In this document: piece by piece, positions 46,447-59,000 of the stretch
How positions within the stretch are numbered: the stretch's first letter is position 1
Layout of the letters: every line of letters begins with the position of its first letter
NCBI GenBank assembly: GCA_017506865.1
Contig: JAFCMP010000008.1
Coordinates: forward strand, 248,001 to 312,000
Length of the DNA stretch: 64,000 nt
Source: Tribonema minus
Lineage: Eukaryota > Sar > Xanthophyceae > Tribonematales > Tribonemataceae
Direction of reading: 5' to 3'
Position numbers and translations under genes: made by a program
The notes under the pieces: generated by a model
Told to the model about the DNA's origin: nothing
Databases searched by the model: none
What the model saw: only the letters and a program-made list of their open reading frames with translations

Positions 46447-46490
46447 TATGGGCCTGCATTAATCACATCAGCTTCGCTCGCAGGCCCATA
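46447..46490. other. Perfect 11-bp inverted repeat (hairpin)
   Basis: TATGGGCCTGC at 46447-46457 pairs with GCAGGCCCATA at 46480-46490 across a 22-base loop. It lies about 530 bp upstream of the metalloprotease start. Function is unknown; it could be a mobile-element end. Confidence 0.6.
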
Positions 46491-47023
46491 GGCTTTGCCT
46501 ACAAGTATTATCACCAATAGTATCGTTGGCATAGCCAGGAACATTGGTTAATTCATTCATTCATTCACTCAACTTTGGAATGTGAAGTCAATTGTGAAAT
46601 CTTGGAGTCCGCAATAGAGATACGTACACCTAACCTTTGCCTCCGGCTAATCAATCGCTCAATCAATAAAAAAACTGAAGACTGCTTTCAAAGTTCTTTG
46701 GAAGAGGTTTTGTGCAGGACACCTTGATGACTTGAAAAACTTAAAACAGGCTCATTGTCGTGTTACTTTCAAGTTGCATCATGTGACGCTGCCGTGTGAA
46801 CACCCACACCTCGTGACTCACAGCACAGCACAGCTAGTGCTACAGGGCTACATTTTTTTCGGTATATTGGCTCACATCTTATTTTTCTTTCGGTATATAT
46901 CTTTCGGTGCGTTGATGTACCGAAACATCGCGTTGTCCCGACGCTCGTCGGATACCTGATCATACTATACATCTCACATAGCCTATCTCTATCGCGCGTG
47001 TCGCGCGTGTCGAACTGTGTCCG

Positions 47024-50000
47024 ATGGCATCACGGACTGGCGGTGCTGCTGCAGTGCTTTGGCTGCTGTTTGCCTTGGACGGCGCGGCAGCCGCTGGCAA
47101 TCCTCCGGTCCTCAAGAGCGCGGAGGTCGCTCTTGGCTGCACGGTAAGCTCTGGTTCTCGTGTTTTGACGCAAGAAGTCTTTGACTTCAGCACAACCAGA
47201 TCTGCTTGTTATGCAGGTCTATTTAACAATATTCACCTTCACCTTCAAGTTCTGACACTCGAAACCATCCATGGCATCACATGTGTATGCCATGACGACG
47301 AAATTCAGCGAGCATCATGCCGGCACGCTCTTGCTACTCGGTGCAGCAAGTGCCGTGCGTGGGCGATTTCAACTCACTGAGATGAACACATTGCCACGCC
47401 CTGCGAATGAGACTCACCACGCTTGAGGCATCCTCATCATCCTCGGCGAGCGTTGCGCTGAAAAAAATGTTTTGGATCGAGTGCAACCTCATGATTTGAC
47501 TTTCATTCAACAGCTGATGCAACCTCAGAGCCTGAACCATTGTTAAAGTCACTGGTGTGTTATACAATGACCATAGTTTCTCAATTTGGCGTACACTATT
47601 ACATTTGTTATCATGGTGCCACTGGGCATTCACGAATTTCAAATTCAATCTGATTCAGAAGTTAGACTTTTTCGAACTAATAGTATTAGGAAGTCTGAGC
47701 AAGTGACTTAAGTATTTGTTAAGGTAATCACTATTTATTGTAACGCTAATGGTGCACAGCTGTGCCTTACCTTACTAGTAGTAGTGCTGAGTCTGAAAGT
47801 GACAGTCACAGAGAGTGTCACTGTGCACAGTCACTGTGACTGTGGCACGCGCACAGTCATCATGATCACCATCAAGTTCTTGCCAAGCCACAGTGACTGA
47901 CTGGAGGTCGACGACGTGAGCTTCATCGCTTATTGTCACAGTAATAACTGAGTGTACTAGTAGCACTCTGAGACCGTCCCTTCAAGTTGTAGTGTTCAAC
48001 AGAGGCAAATTTAATCCAGGTTTGAATCATTCAATGTGTACAGTCTGTATACAAAAGTTGTAACATGATGATATCATCTTTCAAATAGTGTGAGACTTCC
48101 AATACAGTAATTCAATCTGGAGCATAAAAGACTCTGAGTCGGTCAGTCCAGCCTGAGGTCCAGCCTGAGGTGCAGGAGTAATTACAAACTTTGAAGTAAT
48201 CGTTTTGTATAATAGTCTAAGACTCCTGAAGGACTTGGTGTTACCAACACTCAGTAGGCTACAGTAGTAGTATCAACGACTTTTGATAAGACTCCCTGAA
48301 GGACCTTGTTTTACCACGATTAGTAGTATCAACGACTTTTGGTAAGTCTATTGATAACTTTCAAGGCATAATTCTTCCAGCAAATTGGATTTAATAAGCA
48401 CTGTAACATCCTGCTGGTAACTCTTTTCAGACCCTCAGGCTCGTCACACTCAGGCTGGCAGTACTACTAGCCTCAGGCTACTTAATTTTAGTCTAGTGTT
48501 ACAGTAGTACTACATGGGTACTCCACTACATGGGTACTCCGACACACTCTCACTGGCAGGCTCACCTTGAAGCTTCATATTGTTGGATCAACTTGAAATC
48601 GTTGATGACTCATTGGACTCCGGATGTTAATAGTGACTGTTGTTCAAAAAGGTGCATGCAACTTCACTGAATGTTGCTCACTCAGCGGCTGACAGCCTGT
48701 CATTGATAGGCTGTGTTCAACTTGCAGGAGTCTGACTACACAACTCAATTGAAGCTTGAAAGTGTCTGACTCACTGCCGCAGCCACCATCCCCAGAATTT
48801 GTGGGTTGCTGTTACAGTTACCATAACTGTACAGTCACTTACGGTTATTATCATAGTTACTGTTACAGTAGCGTTACTCAATCTCAGAGTCTGACTCAGC
48901 GAGTCAGTATCTGTTGGACCAGGTGTACTGAGTCTCACTAATAACAACAGTGACAGGCACAATCAATGACATGTCATTGATGTGGAGATCATGATGCATG
49001 TAGTACTAGTAGACCAAGTAGTTACTGTACTGCTAGTAGTAGTTGAGGCCAGACTGTCAGTGGGTCAGACTTAGTATCAGAGAGAGCTTGCCTGAAGCAG
49101 TGGACAAATGACGTGCTGACACTTGCAGCACATGGTGCACCGTTGGGCCAGCTGCAGCCGCTGCTGTTCAAGTCGATCATTTTTAATATTCAACATGTTG
49201 CAAATTTCACAATCATTGTGCCATGAACTTATTATTATAATAAGCTCACGGTTTATATAACTTGTCAAATTAAATCCTGACAGAGGATTCAGGGGCGACC
49301 CTCGATTTGACCGACCCAGGACTGAATCAGATTTTGAACGCAGATAACATGTCCGTAACTACTACAAACTTTAAAAGTGTTGCTGCGTTGCTCACTAACT
49401 TTAATCTGTTTTGTCTCATCTCAGACAATTGGATAGCTCAATTATATTCTTGGCAAATTCATGCCACGCAATGTAGTATATGGCATGCCTAAGGCTTCTA
49501 GATAAGTGCATACTACGCGCACAGATGCGACCTGTCACTGTGATGTTACAAAAGTGTCACTGGGGCCTCAGGCTGGAGTATTGTAGTACACCCAGATGAT
49601 CGCAAAATAGTGAGCTCAGCCAGCGTCGGCAGGTCGTAGAATCTCTGGTGAGCCGCAGCAGCTGCTATTGTTAACAACCAACTTTGACCGGGCTGAGACG
49701 AGAAGTAGCTACTGACAGTCTGAGTTCATCCCGCTTCGCAGCCTTGGACACTGTATCACAATGGCATGCGCAAGACGTAGAAAATTTAATGATTTGGCAA
49801 TGTGCACAATCTTGGTACTCACCTTGTTGTATGCCCACTGGCAGCCTCCTTAATTATCTCCTTTGCCCTTACAGTTTTAGTGGTCACTCTGTTTTCTTTC
49901 CCTCTGCAGCGCAATGGTGTGCCCACGAACGCAGCTGATGCGGCCAAGCCGCAAAGCGCAAGCGATGTGGCGCGCAACAAGCTCTGCCAGGCTGATGTTG

Positions 50001-53000
50001 TCGCCAAGTTTGATACCGTCAACAAGAATGCCCGAGGTATGATGAGTAATGTCTTCACAGCGCCGCTGGCATCATGTCGGTGTTGTGATTTTGAACTCTA
50101 CATTGGCTATCGTTCGTACACGGTGACCAGTGGCACCACCATGATGCTTGATCTGATCATTGAGTGTACTACTGGTAGCATCACTTCATTTTCTGCTGTT
50201 GAGGTGTTGAGGTCCTCAATGACATATCGAACACTCTTGGAAGTCCGCGACACCATTTGCTGTACTGGGCCAGTAACCCAAGAAGTTCAAGTAGAGCACT
50301 CAGTCAGCAGTCATTTGCACAGTCATTGAGAACTTAAAATTTGAAATGCCATGACTCATTTGGAGCATGGGTCATTGCAGTCATATAGCCCATCCAAATT
50401 TTGGGTGAGGCCCTGCAGCAACTGTTGTGCACGCATGCATGCATTGATTTTTTTGCCGCCATGTTTTCATTGCGCTCGGAGGATGACAACCTTCATGTCT
50501 GAGAGTCCGGCCCACGCGTTCACTCGGATCGCATTCAATTTGCCTGCCGTTGCCAAGTGCCACAGTGACGACGGTCACTCACTCTCTTGCTGAAAAACGC
50601 ATGTGCTGCAATGTTATGGCCGCTTGAACAGTGAAAAAGGCATCGCGGGGCACGTTGGACTGCAAAGCACTGGGCCTGTCGCTGAGCATGTCTGAGTGGA
50701 AATTCAGCCACGATGTGAGTTCAAGTTGGGATATATATCGGATCTTACACGAACGGACAAAGTTTGACCATGCTCTTGTACAGCTCAAATCGCCAAGATC
50801 TTTCAAGAATCAACGAGTTGTATTGCACAGTTCGTGCGGCGAGATGTTGTCAATACAAAGCATTACAATATCTTGCCAATACTCGTGTTGTACTCATACC
50901 GAGATCTGTTGTAGTCAGGGAACCCTTCAGGGCATGAGCTTTCTGAAATCTTTCTGCTTGCGCCATGCTCCACACTACAAATACATCTCAGCATGTGGTG
51001 ATGCTACACAGGCTGCTGGCGGTGGGCACGTACCGCACTGCAGCCTCCACCGCGCGACCATGCGCGGCGGCCTGCAAAAGGCATGTGGCACGAGGCTTCA
51101 GCCACCTTTGTTTGAAGTTTATACTTCTACACAACTTATTAGACTGTCAGGATAATTGCTGTTGATTGTGAACCCCTTGCGACTGCAATAGCCCGGATCG
51201 AATCGCCGCGCAACCATGCGTGGCGGCCTGCAAAAAGAATTGGGCGCGCTGCAAGCAGAACCCTCAATTGAAGTTTGCACGTGACCGATTAAACTGCCGA
51301 TTGTCATCCCAGTACAACTGCAATTGTTATAAGCCCGTTGCATGTGCGACAGCAGAGAGGCAAATGCTTTCACTCCACATGCAGCACTGCGCTGCTGTGC
51401 GCCCAGGTGTTGTCGGTGCTACGCAATTCCGTGCCTGTACGACGTTGCAACGTATCGACAACACCTAGGCGCACACTGCTAATAAGCCGACGAGAGCGTC
51501 GTCGGCAAGGTACCTTGAAGTTCGCTGGGTGTAATCCGTTTGGATATCATGTTTGCCTCACTCTACTTCATGTTGACAACAATACAGGGTGTGGACTACA
51601 TTGCCACCAAGACGCGATCGCAGGAATTTCCGCAGCTCGACGGGGTCAAGACGTGGCTGGGGGAGGTCAAGGGCCAGGTGAGTTGAGCGCTGTTGCCTTC
51701 AACTTCAAGTTTGTAGATCAACAGGGGCAGGGGTAGGGGGTGCTTCAGGCTGAGCACTGTTATGGCGGAAAGTTGAAGCTACGTGTGTGCATGCATTGGC
51801 GGTGGCGCTAGCCAGGTTCAGCATGTTTGCAAACTTGCAGTCACTTGCGCCTACTCTTGTACTCTCTAAATGCAGTCAAGTTATTAGAAAGGCTTCAACA
51901 TGAAAATGGTCGCAGGCTCATGATCAGTGGCTTTCTGATTGCATTCACAAGCATCTGCTTCTTCAAGCGGTGTGCACAGCAACAGTAACAACAGGCAGGA
52001 ACGCATGTCTCAGCGTACAACACAGTTCTCCCATGACAACGTCATACCGCTTGACGCACAACTGCCTTTTACTTCAAGCCATGCGCTCACAAGACCGCTG
52101 TCGGTGTCTGCGCTTGTGCCTCGGCTTGTGGATATACGGTAGCCTGGTGCCCTCGCAACAATCGCGTGGGACAAGACCTGCAATGCGTCCAAATTCTACA
52201 TGGACGTGAAGATGCCCTCGGTCGTTTCTGCTGCCGCCACCAGGTGAGGCTTTTAAATTTGCTGCAGCCTACAATTGCTTACTAATGAATGCATTAAAAA
52301 CTAAGGCCGCAACACTCAGGGGAGGGCAGCACACTTGACAGGTTCGACGCCGGGACTTTTCATTGCGCTTGCTGCTCGCAGCCTGAGCTTTATTAGTGCT
52401 GTGGCTCGCTGAACTGTACAAGAGCCTCTGAGTGCGTACGCTGATGCAAATTTCACCTGTGTACACACATGAGCATAAATCGTCGCAGGTGCCGACAGGG
52501 TTTTCTGACACGAACATGAGAGAGTGTATGAAGGCGGCACACCTCTTTGCTGATGTATCGTGTGTAACTGCAACGCGTAGCCTGTTCGAGCACTGGGAGC
52601 GGTCTTCGTGTTCAAGCGGTACATACAACAGTCAGTCTGCCCGCATCAATGCTGCATCCTGCAGCAGTGCTCTTCCGCCTGAGTTTATGCTGCCAGCCTA
52701 GACAAATCCTGATGTATTGAAGACACGTCCAAGGGCGGAGCACGTGCGAGCAGGCCAATTTTAACGCGTGCTTGACTGAGACAGTGTGGATGTGGCGTTT
52801 CAGAGACGTTATATATACATGTTCTTTTGTCTAAGAGGGCACTGGCAGGTGTAGCTGCGCCAACATCATGTATGCCGAACACTCCATGTGCTCACCGCCT
52901 CGCTCATGCTGCAACTGTTATACCTGATAGCTCTTGCTGAGGGTGCAGAAAAGCTCAATGCATGACATCAAGCTACCAGAGATATACCTCAGAGCATGTG

Positions 53001-56000
53001 TCACAAAACCTTCCACTTGAAAATCTAATCTAAATGGCATCGCCGAACAGCTTACCCTCTTCTGCTGCTCCCTGGTGTACACCTGTACTCATGCAGTGCA
53101 CATTGGATAAACTCTTCCCCTTGAAGTCTGCAACGTGCTGCTTTGCAGGACGTGTTTCGCCTTGTGTGTCAACTGCTACCATTTGCTGATTGCTGACGCG
53201 CAGCTTCGACAGCAACATCGACATGGTGGCGACGCAGCTCAAGGCAGTGCCCTGCAGCGGCAGCAACAATGTCGCCAACTGCGTCTGGCTCGCAGAGGTT
53301 GAAACGGCACTCCCCAAGGCTGTGGCCCGGCAAGTCCCTGCAAGCGCCAGGTACGGTTCGATTTGTTGAAGGTGGCACACATACACGCACCGAGCAATCA
53401 GCACTTGAGGTTGTATCGTTGTGGCGCGTTGAAGGTTCAGGTCGGCTTCAAGCGTGGCGTTGCTCAGGGGGCAGCGCTCAACTGTCACTCAGATGCCGCC
53501 TCTCCCATGTTCATATGTGCGCATCGCTTTTTTTATGTGCCCTCTTAGGGTTCGTTGTAGAGACACGTTATGCTAAGGTTAGTGGCTGAAATGAGCTTAG
53601 ATGAGCGTCAAAGGTGACCGATAAGGCCCGTTCATGGGGCACATTTCAAGGCATGTCCCTGGTGCAAGAAGTCGCAGGCACTCCGTGCGGTCATGCTGCA
53701 ACGGGCGGGACTACTACTGGTGCACGCAGTGCTGCGTAGCAGCCAGTGTCTCAGTTGCTGTGCCGTGGTGGGCCACCATATTCTATCGAAAATTGTGCAC
53801 GCACAGTCACAGCAGATCGTCTGTGATAGACGTTGGCATCCTCAAATTACTGGTGTGCCTATCTCATTCAGAGTGATCTTCAATGAGCAGTGAGACACTG
53901 TGCCACAAGGTGTTTGTAGACATTCTGTGATGTTTGCCAGTGGTAGCAAGGTTCGCCTCAATCATCTGCGCTTTTGGGCTGTTCGTGCCCTCAGCGAGAA
54001 ATAAGAAAAATATGCAGGTGTGGCATGTACGCATACTATGAAAGTAATCATTATGGTAACATTATTGTTGCGCGTTTCTCTCTGCAGGAGGCACCTGGAG
54101 GAGCGTGATGACCAGGAGCTTGAAGATGACCTTGAACTGCTGGCCGCCATGCAGCGCGGCGACGCCGACGCCCGCGACCACTTTGTCCGCTACGGCGGCA
54201 GGAGGTATGTAGGCATCTGCCTCTGCATACATACCTACCCTAATACAACTACCTCGAAATTACGCAGAATTGAAGGCTTTAGTACAATGTAGACTTTTTG
54301 TGCTCGGTGATACCGGAAGACCGTCGCGAGGGGCTGGCAACATCATAATCAGACATGAGTTTGGGCATCCACTGGTTATATATGGTGCGATGAAGTGGTT
54401 GATTCACGGTAGTTTTTGCGCGCTTCTGGCAGCAATGTTTGACTCATCTCAACTCGGTTTTGCGACCGTGAAGTGCTGTCAGAGACAGGTATCGCTAGTG
54501 GCTGCATTTCAATTTGGTGGTAGTGTGATCTAGAGCTCCGTGCATATAGCGCTTCAATACCGCAATTATATCGCCGCAGACTTTCAGCTGAAGCAGCTAC
54601 TTTTGTATGCTGCTCTGCTTATTCTCGCCTCAGGCTGGAGAGTGACGGCGCAAAGATCATGCCATCTGCCAGACGTCTCGATGACGGCAGCGCACCTTGC
54701 ACCCATGTTCGTGAGGGGGAGAGGTGTAACTGGCATGTTGTGGCTTCAGCCATGTGGCTGCATTTAGTAAAAGCGATATTGCGCTACGTGCATGCTGCAC
54801 TTTGATCCCTTGCTGCAAAATTGCAACTGAGGCGCCTGTGATACGCTGCTCTGCTAATTATTTTCCTTAGGCTGGAGAGTGACGGCGCAGTGATCATGCC
54901 CTCTGGCAGGCGTCTCGACGACGGCAGCGTGGTTACGCTCATGTACGTCTATGGCAACTACACCAAAGCAAGGTGAGTGTTCAACAGCCAGCATGACCGA
55001 AATGGCGCAGAGATGCACGAATGCCAGGCAATGGCAAAATCTATGGCACCAAAACCAATATCAGCTGCATATCGCCATTGAGCTGCATAGCTGCATCTTT
55101 CGCGCTGGGGTCTTGAACTGGCACACCATACCTGAACCTTCAAGTGTCAGGACTGGCAAACACCCAGCCCATGCCGCACTGCAGCTGTTGTTTAGGCAAG
55201 GTCCCATTGTCACTCGCACCTCTTCTTTAAGTGTTATCCGCGCAGCAACGCTCAGACGCTGCAAAAGTTGCAGCATGATCTCAATGTTTGCCAATCTGGT
55301 CCAGCCATGGCATGCCAGTCAGCCACTTGCCTGCGTGGCCATCGCTGACAAGTTCATGTAAACAGGCTCATGTAATATGATTTCGCAAGCCTGTTGAGCA
55401 CTGATGAAAGCTGCTGAGCTGTAGGGTCGCTGTCTGAGCTTCAACGGCTAATACTCTTTACTTTGATTGTATAAGCAGCGATGTATGGCGACCACCCCTC
55501 CCCCCCCTGAGCGGATATTATGCATGTCTTCCCTGCAGCACAGCACACTTTTATTTGACCTTGATCGGCTTTGAAGTGCATGGAAGCGGCGAGTGCTCGC
55601 ACACAACAGTAGCCAGTTGAGGAGCCAGGGCACCACCGCACCCTTGTTGGTGTTGTGTTGACACAGTCTGCGGTTATTTGCCTGCTTGAGTTAGTGGTGC
55701 TTTTGGCTATCAACGCTCGGTGTGTACAGATGCAGAAATCATACTCAGAACTACAACTGATTGGTATAAGGACTACTGAAAAGTAATTGTGAAATGTGCT
55801 GTGAAGGCGCATTGCAGACCAGGTCGCTGCATACGGAACCCTGAGAACACACGCGATACCCGGCCTCCTTGGAACCTTTATGAGTACAAAGCAGCACACA
55901 ACTGCGAAAGATCTTAAATCTTCTGTGTCAGCCAAATCCACCATTGAAGCAACCACTGAAGCAGTGGATGCATTGGGTATCGAACTCCAGGTTCACGGCT

Positions 56001-59000
56001 TGAAAGTCCATCACTACTTAATTGGGGCTGATTGTTTCTAACGAGTTGGGCTTATTGTTCCTGGTACCTAAGTCTCCCTCGTCAAACAATTTTAGAATGA
56101 TACAAGTTTTACCGCAAATTGCAAGGTGGGTACAAAGCATGAGTACGCTGACGAATGCTGTTTCGTGATGCTCAGGTGGGGAAGCCGCACAGCATACCTG
56201 GCCTCCCCTGCGGCTCTCATGAATACATTGTCAAGTCCATGAGTACACCGGCGACTGCTGTTTGATGATGCTCAGGTGGGGAAGCCAGGTGCCCTCCATG
56301 GTGGCCGCCGGCGTCAACAGCGCCAACCTGGTCCTCACCAACAGCGGCGTTAACTTCCAGTTCCAGCTGGTGAACCTCATGTACAGCGACTATGCTGACA
56401 ACAACATGAACACAGCACTGAATGTGAGTGCGCTTTTTTGGCAGGCATTTACAGCAAGTGCGTAGCGCTGATTTCACTTGAAGTTCACTGGTGCTGCTCC
56501 GAGTCGTCCAGGCAACCAAGCTCAGATGTACCTCATTCTGCTCAGAATCGCGCCTTTGCGTGCATGAAGTTTGAAGTTTGCCGGCGATGATAGCAACTTC
56601 AACTGTTTCTCATCTTACTTGAATTACGCCTGTGCGCGCATGACGTGACGCCAAGTACAGTACTATTCGAGGCAGGGACGTAAAAAATGCAGCATGATCA
56701 GACTCAGGTCGCTGCTGGCTGTTGCGGTGCGTAGCCACGGCCAGCCAGGTGCTGCCGCGTTCGGGGTCAGCAAAAGCGGGATGTAGAGCAAAGCATGGCC
56801 CCCTTTTGAGCTGGTGTGCTGCAAGCAGCCAGGGTGTAATCTCAATAACCCCTGCTATACGGTTTGCTGCTGCAATACCTTCAAACCCGTCGGCGAAACC
56901 TGACTATATACCTGACTATAACTCAAAGCATTACGACTATGAATCAGTGAACGCACCGCCAGCTATGCCGCTGTTGTCAGAGCCAACCAGTGAATGGTAC
57001 AGTGCCGACGGCGTCAGATCTGCTCAAATAGGGCGTGTGATGTCAGCATTTGCCTCACGACTGGCTGCATGCGGCATGCACCAGCCAGTAGATCTAACGC
57101 TAGCTAAGTCCTCCTCTGAGCCAGCATGTGAGGTGAGCATTTGTTGCCGCACCACAGCGTGTTTGTATATGGGAGAGAGTGAACCCTGCTATCCACAGTA
57201 GGACCACCTCTCGCCTCTACACTGCCATCGCCACATGTGCGCCATGCCTGAACTTGAAGTTTGCACGTGACGTGCCTCGTGCCGCGCAGGACATGGTCGC
57301 GGGTACGGTGCCAGGCGTGGCAGCAGCGCGCAACACGTACGGTGCGGACCTGATCCAGGTATGTATGTCAAGCCACCAGAAACTGATCGAAGCAGTACTT
57401 CAAGGCAAGCGCTTGAGGGCCACACCATGGTTTTATTTGTGGTTCTGTAGCAGTGCTACAAGAGGGCCTTATAATGTTCATGAACTATCGCCAGCGATGC
57501 GTGTTGCTGGCTGCTGCTGCAGTTGTGCAGACCGCCTGCCGCCTTCCTGCAGTAGAGACAAGTCAATTGTGGCAGACCGGCCGCAGCAGCGCTGCGCTCA
57601 GGTTGTCAGCCCTAATTTACTAAGACGGTTGAAACCAAAATGCACTACGTGTTTCTGGGCCGCTGACCTTCAAGGCAGCTGCACCGAGAAAGGCCCCCCA
57701 GCACTGTGGCATGGTGGCACAAGATTGACAGTATGACAGTGTGAGACAGCGCCTGGTTGTATTGAATGGTATTGCGGCATGCACACCGCCTCTTGTCTGC
57801 CTAATGCCCCGTGTCACTTGCAGGTGCCATTGTCTTCCCGCAAATTGCGTGAACTTCACAATTGCGGATGACTGGTACCACAGACTGGCAATGCGTCACT
57901 TGAGCACTTCCATTTTGTCGTCAGCGGGGCCACTCTTCCTTGTGCACTGACACACCAACAGTCCTGCACTTTCAAGTTTTTGTAGTTCTCATTACTTCTC
58001 GTGCAGGTCGCAAAAAAGCTAAGATGGCTGATGTCAAGCTTGCGTCAAAAGACTACATTTACCTCGTCACGAAGCATCTCAACGCTCATTGGCAATTGCA
58101 ACAAGTCAGACTGGCAATGCCAAACGACTTATTGTACCACCCTGCGCTGCTGATCTACTTATACCTTGTCACAGAACGCCTCAACGCTCATCAGCGGCCG
58201 CAATAAGCTAGACTGCACTGACATTGCCAAATGACTCGTTGTACCACACTGCACTGTTGGTCGTGTGCCACGGCTCAACAGATGATGACTGAGGACCCCG
58301 CCTACTGCGGGATGGGGTGGCTCCTGAACGGCAAATACACGTGGTTCGAGGTGCGCCTGCCGAAATGCAATGATAAGCGCGGGATACACACGAAGCATGC
58401 TGCATGCGCATACATACATATGCTTTCCTATGACTATAAAAAACTCACTGACAGGCAGATACTGCTGGGCTAGTGTTGTGCGTTTTTTTCATGAAATGTC
58501 GGTTAGCTGTCTTCGGGCCGGGATTTGAGGACGTCTGCCTTCTGCAACCGGTTCAATGCTTGCCAACACAGGAATGCTGGTCAGGCGTTAGGGTTAGGGT
58601 TAGAGTTAGGGTTAGGGTTAGGGTCAGGGCCGTTCGTGCACCTGAAGCGTCGATTGACTATCTGTCGGGCCAGGGATTTGGTATGCTGCACTCGGACCCG
58701 TCCATTGCTCACCGACACAGGATTATGCTGAGGCTTTAGGGTTAGCCCTAGGGTTCAGGTTAAGGTTAGGCTAACCCTACTCCCAAGTGTAAAACTCCAC
58801 CCTGCAGTAGCTCTCTGCCTGTCGATAACCACCTCCGTACATGCGCAGGCGCCCGCTCTGCGTCGAAGGCAGAGCTGCTGCTGAGCTGGTCAGTGTAACA
58901 GCAATCAGCACAGTGCCTGAGCACGCATTTAAATTGATTGTGGTGCTGTAGCGCACTGCACCTCAAGCACCGTGCTGCACGCTGGGACACCCCTGCGTCC

